Assembly (NCBI GenBank): GCA_946800325.1
Contig: OX326958.1
Location: 65,142,366 to 65,206,365, forward strand
Direction: 5' to 3'
DNA: 64,000 bases
Origin: Luzula sylvatica
Lineage: Eukaryota > Streptophyta > Magnoliopsida > Poales > Juncaceae
Positions 40,271-50,287 of the stretch are shown here, one piece after another. The notes beneath the pieces are model-generated. The model was not told the DNA's origin. It made no database searches and was given only the letters and a program-made list of their open reading frames with translations. Position 1 is the stretch's first letter. Every line of letters starts with the position of its first letter. The translations under genes were made by a program, and so were the position numbers.

Positions 40271-40900
40271 TTAGGGGAAAAACCTTTGCATACAAGCATG
40301 ACAAGTGATTTCGAGAGAAGGGGGAGAGTTATTCATCCTTCTAGAAACATTCATCTCTTTCATTCTCTCGACTCGTTGTACTTCCTCTCGAGCCCTTTCC
40401 CATATCACTCGAGCCCGCGCAAACTCCCTCTCTGCCATTTCTAGCTCTCTTCTCGCCATCTCCCTTAAATAATCAATCAATCAATCATATGAAGATTAAT
40501 ATCATAATTATTATTATTATATCAACAAATGAAGTTAAGGATTGATATATATTTAGTACCTGACGCGCTCGGCGTAAGCTCGCTCAGCTGCGGCGAGACG
40601 AACTTGTTCGGTCATTTGTTGTTTCAACTCTCTCATCCCCCTAATCACATCGTTTTTATCGTGAGTATATCCATTGCTGAAATTATTATTACTACAATTC
40701 GACTTGTCGTTCTCGTTTTGGGGCGGTAATGGGGCAGTCTGGCTCGTGCCGATACTCATCGACAAGTCCAAGTCTAGGTTTAGGTTTAGGTTTAGGTTTA
40801 GGTCAGGATTAGGGTTAGGGTTTGTTTTCGCTTCATTTGTTGAAACTGGAAGAAGTAACTGGATTTGTCCTTTGTTGCCTTGTAAATCTTCCATATGCAT
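40271..40900 (-). CDS. Small EAR-like/coiled-coil protein resembling the C-terminus of IDD14/15/16, no zinc fingers
   Basis: Two minus-strand exons, 40900-40560 and 40463-40271, join in phase to 177 residues. The N-terminal Met-His-Met-Glu region is followed at 33-46 by a Leu-x-Leu-x-Leu run (DLNLNLNLNLDLDL), matching the EAR repression motif type (DLN and LxLxL). A charged helix predicted to be coiled coil spans about 86-152 (RELKQQMTEQVRLAAAERAY ... ERAREEVQRVERMKEM). The protein ends with LEITCHACMQRFFP (Cys168, Cys171). From memory, the helix plus terminal TCxxCxQ(R/Q)F resembles the C-terminal region of the SGR5/IDD14-16 zinc-finger factors, but no C2H2 exon is present up to 43 kb. It could be a truncated relative, a microprotein-like antagonist or an unrelated small coiled-coil protein. 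The gene structure is solid; the family is less sure. Confidence 0.7.
40775..40823. repeat. Telomere-like TTTAGG/TTAGGG repeat inside coding sequence
   Basis: On the plus strand TAGGTTTAGGTTTAGG continues through several hexamers and ends AGGATTAGGGTTAGGGTTT. Read on the minus strand, the hexamers encode the alternating Asn/Asp-Leu run of the 40271-40900 protein. Confidence 0.85.
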
Positions 40901-43260
40901 GGTGAAATGAAGAGAGAGAAAGAAGAGTGAGGGAATGAGTAGCTAGCCTAGTTTATATTGTCTTCTCAAGAATGTTATTTTTATCTAAGGATCTTCAGTA
41001 AATCTTTGTCAGTGCATATATATATGAAGCATTGGAATATTATCCCCACTTTTATTCCTCTCTTCACTTGCCAACAAGTGGTAAGTAAAATATATCTTAC
41101 TGGTAAGTTAACATGATTTATTCACGTATTTTGCTAAAGGTCAGGGTGGATAGGGCCCAGGATGGATACAATGGCTAGCGGGTTGGACCCGATCCAATAG
41201 TGGGAGGATTAATAAAGATGAAAGTTCCCTTTCAGTCGAACTTTATGAAATGCATGTTAAAAATTCAGTGAACTTTACGGGTTGGAAAATCTGGTCTCAA
41301 GGGTGCAATAATTGTCTCTGCACATGTACGTGTGAGGCAGATAGAATTTTAATTTGTCATAAAGCAGGGTCCTTTATGCATATGCACATATGCTAGGCCA
41401 AGTATATATATTATATATAGGGTTGTTAAAAAGAAAAAATCTTAATGTTATGTACATTTAAGTCTCAATTTGATTTGATTAGCTAGATTTATGATTTGCT
41501 AGATTTTCAATTTTTACATTTTTCAACACATTATTGATTATTCGTGTGGGACGTTCATTTGAATGTCCCATTTAAAATTGTCTTTGTGGACACCCATTTA
41601 GTGAACAATCCGGGAAATAATTTTAAAAAATTGAGATGATACGAAGCTCCCTTATAATCAGAGACGAAACCAGAAATTAAATTTAGGAAAACCGAAATTT
41701 GCTATAATCGGTGTTATAAAAAATTCAATTAATTACTTCAAATCGTTTTGGCCCGATTTTCTCAATATTGGTTAATACTCAACTTCCATAATAACTATAA
41801 TAATGATTTCGAGATGAGTATGGTTACTACCAACGATAAATTTGATTCAGTTAGTTAATAGAGAAAACAAGCATGACATTTGATGATGTTGATTTAAAAT
41901 TTTAAGAATATTGTACTTTAGGGTGGTTATAAGTGAAAAAATTAATATATTTTTTCTTCAAATTTTGTTATTTTATCTGGTATTTTTTTTGTTGCTATTT
42001 TTTTGAATATTTATGTTTATTTGAATTTTGGTACGTGTTGTTAATTTTGCTTAATATTATTTGGAGTTTGACTCATAATATCTATGTCTTGTATGAAGTT
42101 CGGATTATGATAATTTTGATTTTAATTAAATTATGATATTTTAAATTTTAATGATATTGGTTTTTTAATTAGGAATATGTTAATTAATGGTTCATAAAAA
42201 TATTATTATATATGGAAGATTTTGACAACCGACATATTCCGATTAATCACCAAGTCGCTAATCGTTCTTTTTTCCAACCCATTCGCTCTTTCGAAATTAC
42301 ACAATTTTACAACATGGATCTAAATTATGGTTCAAACGGGCTATAATATAAATCATCTTAAGCTCGCGGGCAAATGAGGAAGTTGGGCAAAATATATTGT
42401 ATTTTTCATTTATTATCTGGCAAAAAAAATGCGCAAGAATCTTTATATAAGAGAAGAAGAAGAAAAATGCTACTTAATGTGTTAATTCAAGAAATAACGT
42501 AATGGAGAAGAGCAATAATAAAATTCACGGAGATGTGATAATAGATCAATGCTTGATATTGAGATTCTTTATATATGTCTTTGCTTGTTTTTTTATGTAT
42601 TAACGTATATTAAATTAAAATTATACATATTTTATACGTGTAAATATATAATATTTAATTTAATAAAATTATTGACGTAGATATAAGAACCTACTCCAAC
42701 TTTTTTTTTAAAAAAGCCAAAGTAGATCGATACAAAAAAATGTTCAAAATATTACGAAGAAAACCGAAAACATGACCAGCTAATAACAATCGATCATAAA
42801 AATAATCAAACTAAGGTTGTATTTATCGTGTTATTTATATTATTTTATAGTGTGAATACAATATCCAACGTTGGATCAATATCATGGTGCGAGAGAATGT
42901 TATTTAAAATTACTCTAGTTTTTTGTGGTGCGAATCATTGCTCTTAACCATTTCTTTTTATCATGGATATCATATGTGATGACTGGTGAATGATTAGCTG
43001 GAATGAATTCAAAGTAAAATAATATTATTTTCCGGGAATTATTCTCTGACTTAGATCTAGATATGATAGAATGTGATGGAAAAAAGGCACAAATAATCAT
43101 TTGACTTTAAGGTAAGATTAATATAGTATAAAATTAAATCCCCAATAACACGATGCAGATGTTCCCCCAGGGACCCAACAGAAACATGATTCAAAACACA
43201 GGGACTTATTCGAAAGAAATTAGCCTTTTAGAAAACTGTTAACGTGCATTATGTAGTACC
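40901..43260. other. Intergenic DNA, no gene seen
   Basis: The first about 150 bp (GA-rich near 40910-40930) are the likely promoter of the minus-strand gene. The rest is AT-rich. A small hairpin GGGACGTTCA-TT-TGAATGTCCC lies near 41548-41569. Frames of 60-67 codons at 41933-42136 and 42915-43100 are not supported. Confidence 0.4.
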
Positions 43261-43580
43261 TTTTTTCAGATGATAAGCAGTGAACAAACACTACTTAGTG
43301 GAGAGCAAAAGGACGAAAATGCAAAAAGATCTCTGATTTTGATTCTGCTGAGCATTTCTGAATTCTGCATTTTTTTTAGCTTTCTCGATCGAACATCATC
43401 ACCATTAACCGAAAAGGTAATTCGATAAACCCTAAAAACCGAGGAGTCGAGGACGATGGCATATCGGGTTATCGCATTATCGAAACCCGAATCTGCGGTG
43501 ACGGTGATGGTGATGGTGATGGCGAGTTAGTGGGTTGTTAGTAAGTTGCTTTTTGTTGAAAAAAGCTGTGGGATCACAGG
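43261..43580. other. Gene-like GC-richer patch with a 24-codon frame, status unknown
   Basis: The region has a leader-like composition (ATCACCATTAACCG, AAACCCTAAAAACC) followed by ATG at 43456 and a 24-codon frame ending in TAG (MAYRVIALSKPES followed by repeated Val-Met codons from GGTGATG repeats). It resembles the 5' end of a plant gene, but no splice-joined continuation is visible. It may be a gene fragment or a transcribed non-coding locus. Confidence 0.25.
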
Positions 43581-43680
43581 AGACATGAAGCATGTGTGCG
43601 AGATATGCTACCCACTGTATAGTGTATACCGAGATAATTAAATATTATTAACATGTAGAAAATAAACGGAAATTCTACCT

Positions 43681-43846
43681 TGTCATCAGATTTCAACCCA
43701 ACATTCTAAATTTCCTAATTAACCCACTTAATTAACAATCCAATTAACAAGAAACATTGAATTAATAATTTTTAAATATTAATTATTATTTGTTAATTCA
43801 TAAGTTAATAAGGAAATTGAGGATGTTGTGTTGAAATCTGGTGGCA
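43681..43846. mobile_element. TTAATTAA-rich MITE, copy 2 (about 166 bp)
   Basis: TIRs TGTCATCAGATTTCAACC (left) and TGCCACCAGATTTCAACA (complement of right end) extend about 45 bp. The interior matches the inverted sequence of the 39611-39823 element. No clear TSD. Confidence 0.75.
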
Positions 43847-44460
43847 CACTATGTGCCCTCATAAATAAATTAGTATTTGAGCTTTTTATTATTTATGCCT
43901 AGAGAGCAAAAATAGGTTACATGGGCCACATATATTTTGGGTATCCCCCCAAATGGTCTCCACTGACAAAATGGGCCTAAACAATGTGGGGCTAAAACTT
44001 ATCCTGATTTGGCCCATATCTCTCACTTGTACTTTTCTCAAAACTTGCAAGCATGGTTTGGCATATTGATAGGGCTGAGTGAGACCCTTGTAGGCTTGGT
44101 TCGAATTGTAACTTGTAGAATTGAAATTAAGAGGTTGGGGGTTTTAAAATTGTTTTTGATTGTATTTTATGCTAATTCAGGACTAAGATTCAAAATTCTG
44201 CGAAAATACAAGTTTTACCAACATAGATGTGACAAAAAGAAAGTGAAATGTGTGAATATAAAAATATCTTTCCAAGTATCCAAAATGCATTATTAATGAT
44301 GTGTACTATATAGCCAGTAGGACAAGAGATTCAAACTACATGAAATAATTCAACCTAAGCATAACCTACAAGTAATGCCTACTATACAAGGAAATATAAA
44401 CAAAATATATTGAGAAATGAGAATGGCATAATTAATAGTTTCTCTCACGAAAATAAAATA
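43847..44460. other. Intergenic DNA, no gene seen
   Basis: A 95-codon frame at 44009-44296 has no recognisable domain, signal or splice context and is not supported as a gene. Confidence 0.4.
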
Positions 44461-45030
44461 AGCAATAATTAATTTTAAAGTAATTGTTGCTTTCAAAGCT
44501 CGTATATTTAGTTCCAGCAAGAAAAATCCTATTCAACTTTCAAAGTAATTGTCGCGGCCGTCTTGCATTGTGAAATGCTCTGCGGCGGCCTGCGGCAGCA
44601 TGGCGCGGCAGGTGCCATGTATGATGTGCTTACAAAAATGAACAAATATGTCCAAGTTGTTAGGTGTGTCTCCATTTTTCATTTTTTTTTATTAATCTTT
44701 ATAATATATCTTTTAAACAAATCATTATATACTTTTTTTATATCAAATAATTTTTAGTTTAGAAGATAAGGACAGGGGATAAACAAATAAGGTTGAGAGT
44801 TCTAGCGTGCACAAACGCAACTAGCGCTTTCGAGTAAATGAAGAGTATTCAACCAATAACGGATAGATTCAAACGTGCACAAGTGCAGTCGTATCCATTA
44901 TGTATATTTTTATTTATCACTACATCTTCCAATATCGTTATTGTTTTAGCATCGGGGATAGGGCCTGGAAACGAGCCGAGTTCGAACGAACATAAGTTAG
45001 CTCGAACTTGGCTAAGAATAGGGACGGAGA
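44461..45030. repeat. Dispersed direct repeat, copy 1
   Basis: Starts AGCAATAATTAATTTTAAAG. It includes a CGG/GCGGC-rich core (44552-44610, TGCGGCGGCCTGCGGCAGCA), then AT-rich sequence, and ends with ATAGGGCCTGGAAACGAGCC at 44960-44980. The blocks recur in the same order at 45590-45925 with deletions. Copy 1 has an internal 60-bp duplication of the CAAAGTAATTGT segment. It probably derives from a mobile element. Confidence 0.65.
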
Positions 45031-45169
45031 ATATATTATGCATACATTTGCAATTGCAACAAATAAGATCAAGAAAATCATTTTCTTCTTTTTGAAGGAA
45101 AGAGAAGAAAAGAGTTCCAAAAAAGAGTAGACTTTAACAAATTCTCATGTCTCTTTGGGTACTCCTAGT

Positions 45170-45588
45170 TAGAGGTGTAAACGGGTCGGATAGAACGGAT
45201 ACTGGATACGGATGCGGACGCGGATATTTTTTTTTTCCGGATAAAGAATATAGATATTAGATTCGAATATTACCAAATTCAAAAACTACTACTATTTATG
45301 TATGCATCATCATATTTTATTGCTTCTTTAGATTCTTTGTGATTTTGTTTGTGATTTTTTATGATTTTTTTTATTAATGATAATTGAATATCTCGAATAA
45401 GAAAATATTATCATATCTAATGGGTGACATGATAATATTTTTTATATATTAGTAATATTTATAATTTTATAAAGTATTATTTACGATACAAATACAATAT
45501 TTGCAATTAGATTTGTATTTTTTTTAGATATACATTTTTTAGTAAATAACATAATTATGATATAATAATCATTTGAGTATCCGAAATT
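45170..45588. mobile_element. Truncated CGGATA-family hAT element, copy 3
   Basis: The left end TAGAGGTGTAAACGG is followed by CGGATA-type subterminal repeats, and GAGTATCCG occurs at about 45573, as in the interior of 18744-19371. The right terminus and TSD are missing, so it is probably truncated at the adjoining repeat (45590). Confidence 0.6.
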
Positions 45589-45589
45589 A

Positions 45590-45925
45590 AAGCAATAATT
45601 AATTTGAAAGTAATTGTTGCGGTCGCCTTAATGCCTGTCGACGGCTGCGGCGGCATGGTGCTGCAGGTACCATGTATGACGTCCTTAAAAAAAATTAACA
45701 ATTATTTCCAAGTTTTGTAATTTTTCATCTTTAAAATATATCTTTTAGACAAATAATTATATATTTTTGATATCAATTATTTTTTAATTTTATCCATTAT
45801 ACATTTTTGTATTTATCACTAGATATTCCAATATCTTTATTGTTTTATCATCGGCAATAGGGATGGCAACAAACCGAGTTCCAATGAACATAAATCAACT
45901 CGAGCTCGACTCGGAATAGGTGTTT
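45590..45925. repeat. Dispersed direct repeat, copy 2
   Basis: Matches blocks of 44461-45030: AGCAATAATTAATTTGAAAG, the CGGC-rich core (45630-45675), ATATATCTTTTAGACAAAT-like sequence, and ATAGGGATGGCAACAAACC at about 45857. Confidence 0.65.
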
Positions 45926-46940
45926 GAGCTATTTTTTTCAGCCCGAGCCAGCTCGACTCGGCTCGGGTCAGCTTGAGTTTCTTCTTAAAAAAAATCACAA
46001 CAATAATAAGAAAAAGTGTAGTGTTAAGAGTTGAAAAGATCACAAAAAAATTCGAGCCAACTCAGAATTAGAATAGGATTTTAATTATTTTTTTTAGTTT
46101 ATACGTAGAAGAAGTCTTTGAACTCTAGCCGTGCATGACCCAGCTGGGCCAGCTTGAGATCGGCTCGAGTTGGATGGGCTCGAGTTCGTTCGAGCCTATT
46201 TTCGAACGGGCTCTTTTCGAGCTATCTTTGAGCCGGGTACAATCGAACGTCGAGTCACGACTTTTTTTGCGAGTCCTAACCGGCGACACTCGTGGCCTAA
46301 ATTTTCTGCCGCAGACCACAATCCATAAACACGATTTCGATAGTACGAGTCAATACCTGATTTGATTGAAGGTGCCGATGTTTTTATAACCGACGGTCAT
46401 TATCTGCTCTCTTGTTAATTCGATTATTTGATTTCTAAAATATTTTTCCAATATTCGGCAATGATATCAGTGCAAATTAACACTCTTTACAAAGGCAAAA
46501 TTGATTAATAATCATTTCATCACACACTTCATGTGCCAAATCATTATATTTAAAGCAATATATATATATACACATTTCTTTGATTTTTCTGAATTTGCTT
46601 TACAACCAAGTAATTGTAAAGAACAAAATTAATTTGCAGGCAGGCCTCCGCCTGTAGCAAACATTCACAATTTCACAATGACATAATCAAAATATTATCA
46701 TTTTAACTAAAATTACAAGGATTGTCTCAATTTTTTACCATTATATCTAAAGTCTAAATAATACTCCATCTATTTTCTTTTCATTTGCATAAAACCCCAC
46801 AAATATTGCATTAATTGCATGAGCGAACCTCCAAATTATTCTCGATGAATAAATTAAGAAACACCCAACACCCAACATCCATCATCAATAATTTGCCTTT
46901 TTCGAGGGCAAATATGCAAGAAACAAAAAAATTACAACCT
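45926..46940. other. Repeat-derived spacer, no gene seen
   Basis: 45930-46240 is rich in GAGCTCGA/CTCGAGCT phrases (GCTCGACTCGGCTCGGG; GGGCTCGAGTTCGTTCGAG), a composition typical of decayed hAT-type elements. The remainder is AT-rich. No supported gene. Confidence 0.45.
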
Positions 46941-47255
46941 TCAAGAATATGGGGGAGAATTCTTCTTCCTTATCGACAATTGTACCGGCATGGGGCGGCC
47001 GGTACCGGTACCGCCACAACTTCTACACCCCATACGGCCAGAACCGGAACAGGTACGGCACCCAATATCTCCGTCGGACCAACGCGTGCATAGGCACGTA
47101 ACACGGCCTGAACCGTTACACGTGGCACAACGAGGCGGCGTCCATGATATGGGACCGCCACCAGTCTGATTATCCATCGCGTTCTTCACTATCATCGCAC
47201 CGGCCAAGACGCTAATTCCCGCGGCCAATTGAGACGCGAGAACAATCGGACCCAT
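46941..47255 (-). CDS. Small DnaJ-type cysteine-rich (CxxCxGxG) protein
   Basis: A single-exon frame of 104 residues. The N-terminus is a hydrophobic helix (IVLASQLAAGISVLAGAMIV) that could be a membrane anchor or organelle-targeting segment. The C-terminal two thirds carry CATCNGSG, CLC, CRTCSGSG and CRSCGGTG, i.e. DnaJ-type zinc-binding repeats without a J domain. Plants have a family of such small proteins (BSD2/PSA2-like and relatives), usually plastid-located and acting as disulfide or assembly chaperones. The block CLCTRWSDGDIGCRTCSGSG fits an uncharacterised plant subgroup that I recall only loosely. The client is unknown. The promoter side (47256-47430) is ordinary, followed by a T-run at 47441-47466. 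Confidence 0.85.
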   Translation of the reverse strand: MGPIVLASQLAAGISVLAGAMIVKNAMDNQTGGGPISWTPPRCATCNGSGRVTCLCTRWSDGDIGCRTCSGSGRMGCRSCGGTGTGRPMPVQLSIRKKNSPPYS

Positions 47256-49356
47256 CTTTATCTCTGTAGAACGATTGCAACGAATTGAATTGACGAAATG
47301 GGGAAGAAAGGCAATAAATGGGGTTTTGAATTGTGATTGAGAAGAGAGAGATTTTTATGGGAGGTTGGTGGTTGGAGAGGGTGCTACGTAACAAGTAAGA
47401 AAGAAGCGTGTTTGAGTGGGTCAGCAAAATCTACTTAGTAAACTTTTTTTTTTTTTTTTTTTTTTTGTGTGGTGGTGTACTGGGGAATATGGTTGGTTGG
47501 CTAAGAAAACTATGACAGTGGTTATTTTCTTCTTCTTAGGGATATTTTACTCTACCCCAGATTTCCCCCGACTTTGCCGATATAATTAATTAACCACTAA
47601 TTACCATCTCAATTAATACAAATAAATTCTATCAATAACTAATAAATATTAATTATTAACAGTTAATACATATGTATTTTAATTCTATATTAATTAATTA
47701 TTAATTGAGTATTTCTTTGTTAATTAAAATGGTGATTAACCACTAATTATCCATATAGACAAGGTGTGGGAGAAACTGAGGACATAATAAACGAGCTCTT
47801 CTTCTTATGCTATACAGTAGTACTATTTATTCAGTTCGGACTTGTCGGCTGGGCCAGTTAACAAGCCGAACTCGAACTTGAGTTTGGTTTGAAACCAGTG
47901 AGCCATACTATATTACTATGTATTTACCATACACAATTAGTTATATAATACAAATAAATTATTTTGTTAATTCGAAAGTCAATGAAAAATAATGTAGCAA
48001 TTTAATTGAGCAAAACCATAATAAAATAATTTAACGTCGATATTTTTAATTTTACAAATTCATAGTATTCAATATATGTTTACAAGTTTAAGATTTTGTT
48101 TATATTTTAATAGGTTAAATATTATTTGGAATTTATATCCATTTTGATTTTTTTTTTTTAATATAATTGTTTAAAGAAAAAACAGAACATAACCTAATTA
48201 GTATTATATAAGATTCTTACTATTTTAGTTTTATAAAATTAATACTAATATACTAAGAAATTAATTATTTAAATACTAAATATCATTTGCATTGTATTTT
48301 TTTTTACATAATATATTCACAAATTCAAATTAGAAAAATCGTTAAGAATTAACTATACTAATATGGATTTCAAAATGACGAGAAAATTCAAATGAATATA
48401 TTTGACGTATTTTTTAAATTAAAGTTCTAAAAATATTATTGATATAGCAAGTATCAAAAAATAATATAATATATCATATTAAAAAATTACGTATTTATTC
48501 ACCGAAAGATAAATATTAACCAAAAGATCATGTGTGAGAAATATTAAATATTAACGAGAAGATTTATTAAACAAAATGTAAATTTGTGTGTATCAAAAAA
48601 TATTTATTAAGTAAAAGGATTTCTAAAAATATTATTAATATTAGACCACCTCCCCACCAGAAACCGGCAATGATGTACATCTTAATCTAAAATAGTCATA
48701 AAAATACTTGTGTTATCATGGTCTTGTTGGTATCCATTTTCTTGCAATTCTTGCAATCTAAAGATACCATTTAACTCTCGAGAAAATAGAATATCCGAGT
48801 AACATGATACGCTATTATTTGCTTATTAAATCTACCCCCTATTATTCCTTCCTAATTCCGCCTTTGATTATTAACTAGATTTTTTGTGGCAATGCGTGGG
48901 AAATAATAATTTTTTAATGATATTCAATTATGATTGAATGGATATTGTGATTGTGAGCAAACACGTGATGGATGTTCGAATCATTCGGAACTAGTGGAAA
49001 AGTTGCACGAAGAAGCCTAAACCAAAACTGAATAAAAAACAAAACAAATTGATTTAAGGGTCTTACAAACATAGAAACAGGAAAGATATCTGTAGTTAGT
49101 TAATGATCCCATCATTAGGCGACTCCCCCATGCAAGTACTCGTACTCCATTCGAAAATAAACATCATTAGTAAGAAACCAAATTAAAATGTTAGTAGTGT
49201 TATAAGAAATCAATTGAAAACGTTAGTAAATATAATGAAATATAATTATCAAGTTCAATCAGCATTAGTGATAAATCAAATTGAAAATGTTTAGTTATCT
49301 TTTTGACCAAATGATGCTTAAAACTAAGCAAACTGGGGTTGTTGGTTATTTTTTTC
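47256..49356. other. Intergenic DNA with a possible MITE, no gene seen
   Basis: Contains a T-run (47441-47466) and an imperfect inverted repeat at about 47572-47764 (ATTAATTAACCACTAATTAC versus GATTAACCACTAATTATCC-type arms), which resembles the TTAATTAA-rich MITE family. The remainder (47800-49356) is AT-rich without a gene. Confidence 0.45.
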
Positions 49357-49364
49357 CTTACCAA

Positions 49365-49635
49365 TTTAGAGTTAGTAAAATAAAAACCCAAAAAAGTGAT
49401 AAATTGACCCGTACCGGAATGACCCGAAAATTAAGTATTCCGTAACCCGAAAAACAAATATCTCAAAACCCGCCCGAAAACTAAATATCTCGAAAACCAA
49501 ATGTCCCGGAAGCCACATGACATGTAACCCGTAAGATCTGAAATGCGAATAGTCATTACCCGAATGATCCAAAACCCGAAATGACCCAAGACCTGTAATT
49601 ACCCGAACCGATCCCCCACCCAATTAACACCTCTA
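49365..49635. mobile_element. Possible hAT-type element rich in ACCCGAAA (about 270 bp)
   Basis: The right end is the complement of TAGAGGTGTTAATTGGG, a common hAT terminus. The left end (TTTAGAGTTAG) is weaker. Flanks CTTACCAA (49357-49364) and CTTACCAT (49636-49643) match at 7 of 8 bases. The interior repeats ACCCGAAA/CCCG-type phrases. Confidence 0.45.
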
Positions 49636-49643
49636 CTTACCAT

Positions 49644-50287
49644 AGGCAAACATTAAATTGCTGACTCGTAGCATTAATTACCTGTCATTCTCAAAATCTC
49701 AAAAGAAATCATATCAAAAATTATGAACGAAATAATCGAAAATAGTACAATAACAAATTACCAACACTTATCGCCAATGTGTTGTACCGTCTCGAACCAC
49801 AAAAATGACTGCTAGAATAATAAAATAAAAGTCACCATAATAAAAGTACATAAAATAAAAATAAACAAGCATAAAGGGTTAAGTCGCCACAAAAGAACAA
49901 AAAACAATAAAGGGTTAAGGAGATCCTAAATTATAAATGAAATCAAATACAAAAATAATAGCACAAAAATATAGATTATCGAAGCACCGCCTCTCTGCAT
50001 GACAAAATAAGATTATTGAAGCATTATTAAAAAATAGTACAAATATAGCATTCTATGTTTTTCCATCAAGGGTTATTTTGCATGAGCTCCAAATTACACC
50101 ACAAGCCTGTCAATAAAGTTAATTCCACCAATAACAAGAAAAAACATGTCAATATAATTACGTAATCATATAAAAAACAAGTTCATTCATGTAAAAATAA
50201 ATCATTTTTATTATCTATGTTTAATTATTTTGGCACTTGGTTACGTTACCTAAAGGAGGAAAATCTGGCCCCGTAATAAAACCCTAA
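49644..50287. other. Spacer and SF1 3' flank
   Basis: AT-rich, probably containing the 3'UTR of the minus-strand SF1 gene. No other gene. Confidence 0.4.

Noticed and set aside
44009..44296. 95-codon frame
   Set aside because: No recognisable domain, biased toward A/T codons, no splice partner or leader.
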